Source of the DNA: an uncultured Holophagaceae bacterium
Lineage (GTDB): Bacteria; Acidobacteriota; Holophagae; Holophagales; Holophagaceae
Assembly (NCBI GenBank): GCA_903843705.1
Contig: CAIMQW010000168.1
Location: 1 to 57,739 of the forward strand
Direction: 5' to 3'
Length of the DNA: 57,739 bases
The notes beneath the pieces were generated by a model. The model had not been told where the DNA came from and searched no databases. It saw nothing but the letters and a program-made list of their open reading frames with translations. The translations under genes were made by a program, and so were the position numbers. Each line of letters begins with the position of its first letter. Position 1 is the first letter of the stretch. Of the stretch, positions 26,176-33,670 are shown piece after piece.

Positions 26176-26634
26176 GTGCGTGCCCACCTTGCCTTGCCCT
26201 CCCTCCTGCTGTCCCTGGCTACCCTCGGCTGCCGCGCCCCCCAGAATCTGGCGCCGGTCCAGGCACAGGCGCAGGGACCAGCCTGGTCGATCACCCCCAG
26301 CGGCCTCGGGATCCTGGAGCTCGTTCCCGGCACCGGCCCTTCACCCACCCTCGGCCAGAACTGCACCGTGGAAGTACTGGGCTGGATCGAGGAGAAGGGC
26401 GAGAAGGGCCGCCTCATCCTGGACACCCGCAAGCGGGGCTTCCCGGCCAAGTTCCCCCTGGGCGTAGGCCGCGTGATCAAGGGCTGGGACGAGGGCCTCG
26501 CCACCATGAAGAAGGGCGGCAAGCGGCTCCTCAGGATTCCGCCCGCTTTGGGCTACTCCCCCCGCGAGGCGAAGGAGGACATCCCGCTCGAGGCGAACCT
26601 GCTGTTTGAATTTGAACTCATCGACATCCGCTAG
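26176..26634 (+). CDS. FKBP-type peptidyl-prolyl isomerase lipoprotein
   Basis: The 152-aa protein starts at GTG 26176 with AGAGGA upstream. It has a lipoprotein signal with lipobox LATLGC, a short linker, then one FKBP domain (about 45-152). Domain landmarks are GTGPSPTLGQNCTVEVLGWI, LGVGRVIKGWDEGLATMKKG, RLLRIPPALGYSP and the closing LLFEFELIDI. It probably assists folding of proline-containing proteins in the periplasm, anchored to a membrane. It is 26 bp upstream of the histidine kinase gene and may be co-transcribed with it. Confidence 0.88.
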   Translation: MRAHLALPSLLLSLATLGCRAPQNLAPVQAQAQGPAWSITPSGLGILELVPGTGPSPTLGQNCTVEVLGWIEEKGEKGRLILDTRKRGFPAKFPLGVGRVIKGWDEGLATMKKGGKRLLRIPPALGYSPREAKEDIPLEANLLFEFELIDIR

Positions 26635-26660
26635 CTCCGAAACTCACCCTCCAGGTTCCC

Positions 26661-28481
26661 GTGGCCCCGTCCGCTCCTCCGCCCCCTGACCCGAACCGCC
26701 GGCAATCGATACCGCTGGCGGCCCGCCTGGGGCAGAACCGGCCTCTTCTGAGGTCCTACCTGGCCGTGGGGGCGGTCATCGTCATCATCGAATTCACGAT
26801 CATGGTGCTCTTGGAGCCCCTGTTCGGGACCAATCACCTGGCCATGGCCTTCGTGGACTCAGGCGCCCTGATCCTGGTGGCGGGACCGGTCATCTACTAC
26901 CTGCTGGCCAAGCCCATGGCACAGCGCCTCTACGAGAAGGCCGAGGCGGAGCGAGCCCTCCAAGAACTGGTGCAGCAGAACCAGGCCCTCCACCAGGACG
27001 CAGAGCGACGGGTCCAAAGCGAGTTGCGCGAGCGGACGAAGGCCGATGCCCGCATCCAGTTCCAGGCCCGTATCCTCGCGGTGGTGCAGCAGGCCGTGGT
27101 GGCCACCGGCAAGGGCGGCGTGATCCTCTACTGGAACCGGTTCGCCGAGTGGTTGTTCGGGTGGCCCGAGGACGAGATCCGAGGCCAGACCCTGGCCAAG
27201 GTCACCGGCTTCACTGCGGAGGCCGCGCGGACCGGGCTGTCCGGCATTGGCGCGGTCAAGGGCTGGGCCGGGGAGGTCCGGGCTTGCCGCCGGGATGGCT
27301 CCACCTTCCCGGCCTACCTGACCTGCTCACCCATCTGGCGCGAGGATGGCTCCATCGCCGGATTCGTATACACATTCATCGACATCACCGAGCGGAAGAG
27401 CGCCGAGACGGCCCTTCAGGATTCCGAGGCGAAATACAGCACCGTGGTGGAGAACTCCCCCACGGGTGTCTTCATCTACCGGAACGGCAAGCTTGTTTTC
27501 GGCAACCAGCGGTTCTTCCAGATGCTGGGGCGCACCCTGAGGGATATGACGACCATGGAGGTGGCCGACATCGTTCATCCCGAGGACTGGCCCGGGGTGA
27601 GCGAACTCTTCCGGCTGCGACTGGCGGGTCAGGGGGCAACCCAGGACTACGAATGCCGGATCGTCAACGCCCTCGGCGAGGTGCGCTGGATCTCCGGCCG
27701 GAGCGCCCTGATCCGCTACGACGGAGAGCCGGCCCTGCTGGGCAATATCCAGGACATCACGGAGCGCCACAAGGCCGAGGAGGCGCTGCGCAGCTCCCAG
27801 GCGGCCCTTCATCGACTTAGCGCCCGCCTCATGTCCGCCCAGGAGGGAGAGCGCCGACGGGTGGCCCAGGAGCTTCACGACAGCATCGGGCAGTCCCTCA
27901 GCGCCGTGAAGTTCATGGTGGAGCGGGCTCTGGATGAGCAGGAGGACGTCGGCCAGACCCTAGACCGGGGGAAGACCCTTCAGGCGGTGGTCCCCGTGAT
28001 CCAGGGCGCCGTGGAGGAAGTGCGCCGCATCTCCATGGCCCTGCGCCCCACGACCCTGGACGACTTGGGCCTGCTCGCAACCATCGCCTGGTTCACGCGG
28101 GAGTTCCAGGTCACCTACCCCCACTTGGAGGTGGTCCGCCTCATCGAGGTGGAGGAGTTCGAGGTGCCGGATGCGCTCAAGACGAACATCTTCCGCATCC
28201 TCCAGGAGGCCATGAACAATGCGGCGAAATACAGCCAGGGGAAGACCGTCACTGTGATCCTCAGGCAGGTCCTCGGTGACCTCCAGTTGATGGTCGTGGA
28301 CGACGGCATTGGCTTCAAGGCCGACGAGCGCCGGACGCCCGACCTGGCGGGCGGCTTCGGCCTGGTCTCCATGCAGGAGCGGGCGGAGCTCTTCGGCGGG
28401 TCCCTGATCGTCACCTCAGCCCCTGGCGAAGGCACCATCATCCTCGCCCGCTGGCCGCCGTCCGAGGAGACTAGCTCGTGA
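26661..28481 (+). CDS. PAS-containing NarX-type sensor histidine kinase
   Basis: The 606-aa protein probably starts at GTG 26661. Two membrane helices (about 33-52 and 64-84) enclose a very short periplasmic loop, so sensing is probably intracellular. A coiled coil (90-130), PAS domain 1 (about 131-248) and PAS domain 2 (249-372) follow. The HisKA_3 dimer domain has phospho-acceptor His406 in VAQELHDSIGQSLSAVKF. The HATPase domain shows LQEAMNNAAKYSQG and VVDDGIGF. The convergent LuxR-type regulator, overlapping its end by 11 bp, is the obvious partner. Confidence 0.92.
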   Translation: MAPSAPPPPDPNRRQSIPLAARLGQNRPLLRSYLAVGAVIVIIEFTIMVLLEPLFGTNHLAMAFVDSGALILVAGPVIYYLLAKPMAQRLYEKAEAERALQELVQQNQALHQDAERRVQSELRERTKADARIQFQARILAVVQQAVVATGKGGVILYWNRFAEWLFGWPEDEIRGQTLAKVTGFTAEAARTGLSGIGAVKGWAGEVRACRRDGSTFPAYLTCSPIWREDGSIAGFVYTFIDITERKSAETALQDSEAKYSTVVENSPTGVFIYRNGKLVFGNQRFFQMLGRTLRDMTTMEVADIVHPEDWPGVSELFRLRLAGQGATQDYECRIVNALGEVRWISGRSALIRYDGEPALLGNIQDITERHKAEEALRSSQAALHRLSARLMSAQEGERRRVAQELHDSIGQSLSAVKFMVERALDEQEDVGQTLDRGKTLQAVVPVIQGAVEEVRRISMALRPTTLDDLGLLATIAWFTREFQVTYPHLEVVRLIEVEEFEVPDALKTNIFRILQEAMNNAAKYSQGKTVTVILRQVLGDLQLMVVDDGIGFKADERRTPDLAGGFGLVSMQERAELFGGSLIVTSAPGEGTIILARWPPSEETSS

Positions 28482-29133
28482 CCAGGCCCTTCTCGATGGC
28501 GTAGGTGGTCAGGGCGGACACCGTGTGGAGATTCAGGCGGTCCATGAGGTTTGCGCGGTGCTTTTCCACGGTCTTGGGGCTGATGCAGAGGTACTCGGCA
28601 ATGTCTTTGGTCCGGTAGCCCTCGGCGATGAGCTTCAGCACCTCCCGCTCCCGGGTGGAGAGGTCGTCAAAGCTGGGGCGAATCGGCTTCCCATCCCGGG
28701 AGCCCAGGTAGCCCGAGACCACCGTACCCGCGATGGCGGGGCCCAGGTAGCGCTCGCCGTTCATGACGCTCCGCACTGCGAGGATCAGTTCGGAGGCAGA
28801 GGAGTCCTTCAGCACGTAGCCGTCGGCGCCGGCCTGCAGCGCCGTGAAAACGTAGTCTTCGGTCTTTTGCACGGTCAGGACCAGCACCTTGGTGTGGGGG
28901 CTGACTCGCTTGATCTCCTTGAGGGCCTCCAGGCCGTTGGACCGCGGCATGGAGAGGTCCAGCAGGATCAGGTCCGGATTGAGGTCCTGAACGGCCCGCA
29001 CCGCCTCCCGGCCGTCGGTGGCCTCTCCCACCACCTCCAGGTCCGGGCGGGCGCTCAGCAGGGCCTTCAGGCCCTCGCGGAGGATGGTGTGGTCCTCCGC
29101 GATCACCAGCCTGTGCTTCGGTTCCGAGGTCAT
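28471..29133 (-). CDS. NarL/LuxR-type response regulator
   Basis: The 220-aa protein has a receiver domain (RLVIAEDHTILREGLKALL, phospho-acceptor Asp59 in LILLDLSMP, Lys109 in GYVLKD) and a C-terminal LuxR helix-turn-helix (LSTREREVLKLIAEGYRTKD, then CISPKTVEKHRANLMDRL). It is a DNA-binding transcription factor. It is encoded opposite the histidine kinase, and the two coding ends overlap by 11 bp, so kinase and regulator come from separate promoters. ATG 29133 has only a weak Shine-Dalgarno. Target genes are unknown; the divergent NosL cluster is the nearest candidate. Confidence 0.93.
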   Translation of the reverse strand: MTSEPKHRLVIAEDHTILREGLKALLSARPDLEVVGEATDGREAVRAVQDLNPDLILLDLSMPRSNGLEALKEIKRVSPHTKVLVLTVQKTEDYVFTALQAGADGYVLKDSSASELILAVRSVMNGERYLGPAIAGTVVSGYLGSRDGKPIRPSFDDLSTREREVLKLIAEGYRTKDIAEYLCISPKTVEKHRANLMDRLNLHTVSALTTYAIEKGLVTS

Positions 29134-29358
29134 CAAGGGTCTCAATTCATGTGCGGGTGTCCAGCGAGGGTAACCGTCTTTCGGCCTCTTTGCCCAGGGG
29201 CATACCAGTACAGAACCAATGTAGCTGGTCCGCGGGTTGGATAAAACAAATGTCCACACAAGGAGACCCCCGGGTGGCCGCGACCTCCCATGCGACCTTA
29301 CCGGGAGGTTTTCCACCGACCAGCCGGTAGAATCGGATTTTCTTGGAAGGAAGTCCCC

Positions 29359-29838
29359 ATGTCCCGGATGCCCCTGCTGCTCTCGTTCCTGCTGGCCACG
29401 GGCCTCGGAGCCACCCCCCCGAAGCCGGCCGCCAGTCCCAAGGCGACGGTGCCCAAGGGCAACTGCGCTGTGTGCGGGATGTACGTGGCGAACTTCCCCG
29501 ACTGGGCCGCGGTGGTCACCTTCAGGGACGGGGGCCAGGCCTGGTTCGACGGCCCCAAGGACCTCTTCACCTACCTGCTGGACCTGAAGCGCTACGCGCC
29601 GAAGCGGGCGGCGGGCGACATCGCCAGCATCCAGGTGAAGGACTACTACGCCCTGAAAGCCACCGACGCCCGGAAGGCCTCCTTCGTGCTCGGCAGCGAC
29701 ATTATGGGCCCCATGGGCAAGGAGCTGGTGCCCTTTGGGACGGAGGCTGGGGCCCGGGATTTTTTGAAGGATCACCACGGCAAGAAAGTGCTGGGTTTCG
29801 CGGAAATCAACCTGGGCACCCTGAAGGACCTGGAGTGA
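29359..29838 (+). CDS. nosL: NosL-family copper-binding protein
   Basis: The 159-aa protein starts at ATG 29359 with GGAAGG upstream. A signal peptide ends near residue 17 without a lipobox cysteine, whereas classical NosL is a lipoprotein. The metal site CAVCGMYV (Cys36, Cys39, Met41) is followed by FPDWAAVV, DGPKDLFTYLLDLK and the C-terminal GPMGKELVPFGTEAGARDF, all typical of NosL. NosL delivers Cu(I) for nitrous oxide reductase maturation, but no nosZ lies in the window. It opens a five-gene cluster with ABC transporter genes. Confidence 0.9.
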   Translation: MSRMPLLLSFLLATGLGATPPKPAASPKATVPKGNCAVCGMYVANFPDWAAVVTFRDGGQAWFDGPKDLFTYLLDLKRYAPKRAAGDIASIQVKDYYALKATDARKASFVLGSDIMGPMGKELVPFGTEAGARDFLKDHHGKKVLGFAEINLGTLKDLE

Positions 29839-29878
29839 CGGCTATCCTGGGAGGGGATACCCACCCGAGGTCCGCCTG

Positions 29879-30205
29879 ATGCGCAAGTCCACCCTCTGCC
29901 TGGCCGTCACCGGCGTCCTCTCGGCGCTGTTCCTGGCCATGCTCGTCCACGCCCGGGTCCAGGAGCGCACTGCAGCCTTGCGGCGCCAGCCCAGCGCCGA
30001 GCTGGTGAAGAGACTGGGACTCACGGACCTCTGCCTCTTCACCGAGGCGCGCTACACCCGACATCCCGCCATGGCGGATCGCCACGCGGCCTTCCAGGAT
30101 CACCCCATGGCCCTGGACCACTTCCCCTCCGGCTCCCTCCTCGCCCCGCCCGCTTTTCCGAGTCCCCATGCGCCCCCCCCTCCAGCGGTACCGGAACATC
30201 CTTGA
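29879..30205 (+). CDS. Small membrane-anchored protein of NosL cluster
   Basis: The 108-aa protein starts at ATG 29879, with GAGG 8 bases upstream. One membrane helix or uncleaved signal (6-23) precedes a probably periplasmic segment. The segment LGLTDLCLFTEARYTRHPAM and the following HPMALDHFPSGSLLAPP are rich in His and Met; the tail is proline-rich. Its last 38 bases overlap the permease gene in another frame. I believe similar small proteins accompany nosL-ABC clusters elsewhere, but I know no assigned function. A metal-handling role is inference. Confidence 0.6.
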   Translation: MRKSTLCLAVTGVLSALFLAMLVHARVQERTAALRRQPSAELVKRLGLTDLCLFTEARYTRHPAMADRHAAFQDHPMALDHFPSGSLLAPPAFPSPHAPPPPAVPEHP

Positions 30206-31304
30206 TTTCGCCCTCTCGTCGCTGCTGCGGCGGAAGGGACGGAACCTCGCCCTGATCAGCGTCTACACGCTGGTAGTGTTCGTGATTGCCTCCCTGGTCT
30301 TCTTCGTCCAGGCCCTCAAGCACGAAGCCCACGAGCTGCTCGTGCAGGCGCCGGACATGGTCGTGCAGCGCATGGTGGCAGGCCGCCACGATCCCGTGCC
30401 CCTGGCCCAGGTGGAGGCCATCCGGAGCATCCGCGGGGTGGACGAGGTGCAGCCGCGCCTCTGGGGCTACTACTACGACCCGGTCTTCGGCGGAAACCTC
30501 ACGGTGCTGGCCACGGAAGACGCGGCCCTGGCTCCGGACGCAATCTGGATCGGTGAGGGTGTGGCCCGTAGCATGCGGGTCAAAGAGGGCGACCTGATTC
30601 CCCTGCGCGGCTACGACGGCCAGTCCACCCTCTTCAGCATCCAGAAGGTCCTGCCTGAGACCTCCGAGCTGGTCTCTTCGGACCTGGTCCTCATGGCGCC
30701 GAAGGATGTCCGGGCCCTCTTCCACTTCCCGGAGGGGCTGGCCACCGATCTGGCGATCCAGGCGGGCAATCCCCGCGAGCTGCCCACCATCGCCGCCAAG
30801 ATCGTCGAGCTCTACCCCGATTCCCGGCCCATCCTAAAGTCGGAGATTTTGCGCACCTATGAGGCGGTCTTCGACTGGCGCGGGGGGCTCATGGTCGTTG
30901 TCCTCGGTTCTGCTGTGCTGTCCTTCATCATCTTCGCCTGGGACAAGGCCACGGGACTCTCTGCCGAGGAGCGCAAGGAGATCGGCGTCCTCAAGTCCCT
31001 GGGCTGGGAGAGCGCCGACGTGCTGCTGTTGAAGTTCTGGGAGGGGACGGTCATCTCCGTGACCGCCTTTCTGACCGGCGTCCTGCTGGCCTACGCCCAT
31101 GTCTTCTTCTTCTCGGCCTCGCTCTTCGAGCACGCCCTGAAGGGCTGGTCCGTGCTGTTTCCCCACTTCCGGCTCAGCCCCGCGCTGGACGGCTACCAGC
31201 TCACGGTCCTCTTCTTCCTCACGGTACTGCCCTACACCGCCGCCACGTTGGTGCCCTCCTGGCGCGCCGCCACGGTGGATCCTGACGCGGCCATGAGGTC
31301 CTGA
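30168..31304 (+). CDS. FtsX/MacB-type ABC transporter permease
   Basis: The 378-aa protein has one N-terminal helix (about 25-48), a periplasmic domain of nearly 190 residues, and three C-terminal helices (about 240-260, 285-310, 345-368). This is the MacB/LolC/FtsX arrangement. The cytoplasmic loop GLSAEERKEIGVLKSLGWES is the coupling helix region typical of the family. It ends 2 bp before the ATPase gene. The NosL context suggests export or extraction of a factor for cuproprotein assembly rather than drug efflux; that is inference. Confidence 0.87.
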   Translation: MRPPLQRYRNILDFALSSLLRRKGRNLALISVYTLVVFVIASLVFFVQALKHEAHELLVQAPDMVVQRMVAGRHDPVPLAQVEAIRSIRGVDEVQPRLWGYYYDPVFGGNLTVLATEDAALAPDAIWIGEGVARSMRVKEGDLIPLRGYDGQSTLFSIQKVLPETSELVSSDLVLMAPKDVRALFHFPEGLATDLAIQAGNPRELPTIAAKIVELYPDSRPILKSEILRTYEAVFDWRGGLMVVVLGSAVLSFIIFAWDKATGLSAEERKEIGVLKSLGWESADVLLLKFWEGTVISVTAFLTGVLLAYAHVFFFSASLFEHALKGWSVLFPHFRLSPALDGYQLTVLFFLTVLPYTAATLVPSWRAATVDPDAAMRS

Positions 31305-31306
31305 CC

Positions 31307-32026
31307 ATGATCGAACTCTCCCAGGTCGTCAAAACCTTCGAGGCCGGTCTGGCCACCCCCTTCACCGCGGTGGATGGCGTCACCCTCAGCATCCCCGCCG
31401 CTCGCCTCACGGTGCTCAAGGGACCTAGTGGCTCCGGCAAGACCACCCTACTCACCCTCATTGGCTGCATGGCCCGGCCCACCTCGGGCCGGATCCACCT
31501 CCACGGCCTGGCCGCGGATGCCCTGCCCCACCTGGCCCCGGCCGAAGCGCTCGAGATCACAAGCCTGCCGGAGCGGTTCCTCACGGCCATCCGCCGCCGC
31601 ACCTTCGGCTTCATCTTCCAGCAGTTCAACCTGGTCCGGGGCATCTCGGTCCTCGAAAACGTCATGCTGCCCACCTACCCCACGGGCGAGGATCACCGCG
31701 CCGTGGAGGCCCGGGCCGTAGCGCGCCTCGAGAGCCTGGGCTTGGCCCGGCACCTCCGATCCTCCGTGGACCGCCTCTCCGGCGGCGAGGCCCAGCGCGT
31801 CGCCATCGCCCGGGCCCTCATCAACGATCCTGCGGTGATCATCGCGGATGAGCCCACGGCCCACCTGGACTCCCGACTCTCGGAAGACTTCATGGGCCTC
31901 ATGAGCCAGTTCAAGGACGCCGGCAAGACCCTGCTCATCACCAGCCACGACCCCATCGTCTACGACTCCGCTCTGGCGGACCTGGTGGTCGAGATGCGGG
32001 ATGGTCGGGTCGTGTCGGAAACATGA
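31307..32026 (+). CDS. LolD/MacB-type ABC ATPase
   Basis: The 239-aa protein has Walker A KGPSGSGKTTLLTLIG, Q-loop FIFQQFNLV, signature LSGGEAQRVAIARALIND, Walker B VIIADEPTAHLD and H-loop ITSHDPIVYDSA. It is the energy subunit for the preceding permease. It overlaps the next gene by 4 bp (ATGA), so the whole cluster is translated as one operon. Confidence 0.92.
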   Translation: MIELSQVVKTFEAGLATPFTAVDGVTLSIPAARLTVLKGPSGSGKTTLLTLIGCMARPTSGRIHLHGLAADALPHLAPAEALEITSLPERFLTAIRRRTFGFIFQQFNLVRGISVLENVMLPTYPTGEDHRAVEARAVARLESLGLARHLRSSVDRLSGGEAQRVAIARALINDPAVIIADEPTAHLDSRLSEDFMGLMSQFKDAGKTLLITSHDPIVYDSALADLVVEMRDGRVVSET

Positions 32027-33015
32027 TACAGCACCCGGGCATCCTCGCCCTGCTCGTCGCGTCGGGCATCGTCAGCCTGCTGCTGGCCGCGGCGGGCTGG
32101 CAGGGCTTCCGGATCCTCCTCGGCTGGGACCTGCGAAGCGGCAGCGAAGTGCAGCTTGACCTGGAGCGGCGCACCTACCTGGTGTCCACTCTGGTGGCCA
32201 ACGCCCTCTTGATCCAGATCCTGTCGCTGTTCCTATTCATCTTCACGGCTGAGGGTCTGCACAACCAGTTCGTGGGCGCCATGTGTGCCGCCGGGTCCCT
32301 GGCGGTGAACGCCTACGGCTACCCCACCCTGCTCATGAAGGTCGCCACCTGCCTGCTGGCGGGGGTCTGGCTCGTCCTCCACCGCGCGGACACCCAAGGC
32401 TACGACTACCCCCTGATCCGCCCGAAATACCTCCTGCTGCTGGTCCTGGTGCCCCTGGTGCTGACCGAGACCTGGCTGCAGCTGAGCTACCTCACGGGCC
32501 TGAAGGCAGACGTGATGACCTCCTGCTGCGGCAGCCTCTTCGGTCAGGGCCGCCAGGGCTTCGCGGCCGAGCTCGCAGGCCTCCCCCTCTGGCTGATGCA
32601 GCCCGTTTTCTGGGGCACCTTCGCGGCCCTGCTGGCAGCCGGCTTCCTGCTGCTGCGCTTCCGTCGGGGCGCGGGGCTGTTCGCAGGCCTCAGTCTGGCT
32701 TACCTGTTCGTGGCCGTGGCCGCGCTGATCTCCTTCTTCTGCCTCTACATCTACGAGCTGCCCACCCACCACTGCCCCTTCTGCCTCCTGAAGCGGGAAT
32801 ACGGCTGGGTGGGCTATCCCCTCTATGCGACCCTGCTGGGCGGCGCCATCGCCGGCCTCGGCGTCGGCGCCCTGGGCCTCTTCCGGAACCGGGAGAGTCT
32901 GGCAGCGGTGCTGCCAACCCTGCAGGCCCGCCTCGCCTGGAGCGCCTTGGTCCTGGCGGCCCTCTTCACCCTCATCGTGGGGCTGTGGATGATTTTGTCA
33001 CCCTTACGGCTCTAG
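32023..33015 (+). CDS. Polytopic membrane protein with cysteine motifs, NosL cluster
   Basis: The 330-aa protein has about eight hydrophobic segments. Distinctive are Cys168-Cys169 in VMTSCCGSLF and HHCPFCLLKREYG at 249-261, both at predicted membrane borders, plus Cys88 and Cys110. The paired cysteines and histidines could bind copper or exchange thiols. It ends the nosL operon and is coupled to the ATPase gene. I do not recognise a named family. Its TAG overlaps the stop of the convergent phosphatase-like gene. Confidence 0.7.
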   Translation: MIQHPGILALLVASGIVSLLLAAAGWQGFRILLGWDLRSGSEVQLDLERRTYLVSTLVANALLIQILSLFLFIFTAEGLHNQFVGAMCAAGSLAVNAYGYPTLLMKVATCLLAGVWLVLHRADTQGYDYPLIRPKYLLLLVLVPLVLTETWLQLSYLTGLKADVMTSCCGSLFGQGRQGFAAELAGLPLWLMQPVFWGTFAALLAAGFLLLRFRRGAGLFAGLSLAYLFVAVAALISFFCLYIYELPTHHCPFCLLKREYGWVGYPLYATLLGGAIAGLGVGALGLFRNRESLAAVLPTLQARLAWSALVLAALFTLIVGLWMILSPLRL

Positions 33016-33512
33016 GCGCGGCCACTCAGATAGCGCCGCAGGGCCTCTTCGGTGTCGGCGCGCTGGAGCCCGGCCCGCTTGGCCACGCGGATGGCCTCCT
33101 CCAGTGGCACCCCTTTGTCGAGTACCAGCCAGGGGCACACCGCCGCCGCGGCCCGGTTGCCGTCGCCACAGTGGAAGAGCACCCGGGAACCCTTCGGGAG
33201 GTCTTTCAGAAAGCTGCGCAGGAAATCAAAATCGACCACTGGCGGGGCGGTATTGATGGCATAGCGGAGGTACTGGATGCCCAGCGCCTGCATGCGCATC
33301 GACTCCGCCTCGCAGTTCAGGCTGGGCTCGCCATCCCGCCTCAGGTCCACCACGTGGGTGATGCGGTTCTTTTTCAGGGCGAGGCAGGTTTCCTCGTTGG
33401 GAAGCCCCTTCAGAACAAAGACCCCCGGGCGCACCTCGACGGCGCGGGGGATGACGGAATCCTGGGCCTGGAGCATCAGGGCCGGGAGCAGCAGGAAAAG
33501 GGCACGGGACAT
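33012..33512 (-). CDS. Exported tyrosine-phosphatase-like protein
   Basis: The 166-aa protein starts at ATG 33512 and has a signal peptide (about 1-16, ending LQAQD). The fold resembles the dual-specificity phosphatase/DUF442 superfamily: RITHVVDLRRDGEPSLNCEA, GIQYLRYAI and the active-site loop VLFHCGDGNRAAAAVCPWL. The loop spacing is Cys-x4-Arg, one residue shorter than the canonical Cys-x5-Arg, as in DUF442 and rhodanese-like proteins, so true phosphatase activity is uncertain. It would be periplasmic. It is monocistronic and convergent with the NosL operon. Confidence 0.68.
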   Translation of the reverse strand: MSRALFLLLPALMLQAQDSVIPRAVEVRPGVFVLKGLPNEETCLALKKNRITHVVDLRRDGEPSLNCEAESMRMQALGIQYLRYAINTAPPVVDFDFLRSFLKDLPKGSRVLFHCGDGNRAAAAVCPWLVLDKGVPLEEAIRVAKRAGLQRADTEEALRRYLSGRA

Positions 33513-33670
33513 GGAACCCTCCGCGACTTGGCCTGGCAGCCCAGGCAGGTTCGCAAAGACCACCGGCCGGGCCCCCCTTTCAGGGGCTTAACCAGAACCC
33601 GACTGGGCGGGTCTCCACACCCCAAACATAGGCCACAAGACGGCTTAAACAATGCCGCTCGGGAAAGGGC

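Noticed and set aside
24765..26522. A 585-codon open frame on the minus strand
   Set aside because: It is antisense to the acyl-CoA ligase, whose motifs are unmistakable. The translation is low-complexity, rich in Asp, Gly, Ala and His.
29134..29358. Possible promoter TAGAAT at 29328-29333 for nosL
   Set aside because: No acceptable -35 box lies 16-18 bp upstream, so I did not list it as a feature.
33560..33610. Hairpin CCCCTTTCAGGGG-type downstream of hemN
   Set aside because: The stem is only about 5 bp and has no T-run in the direction of hemN transcription, so it is not a convincing terminator.
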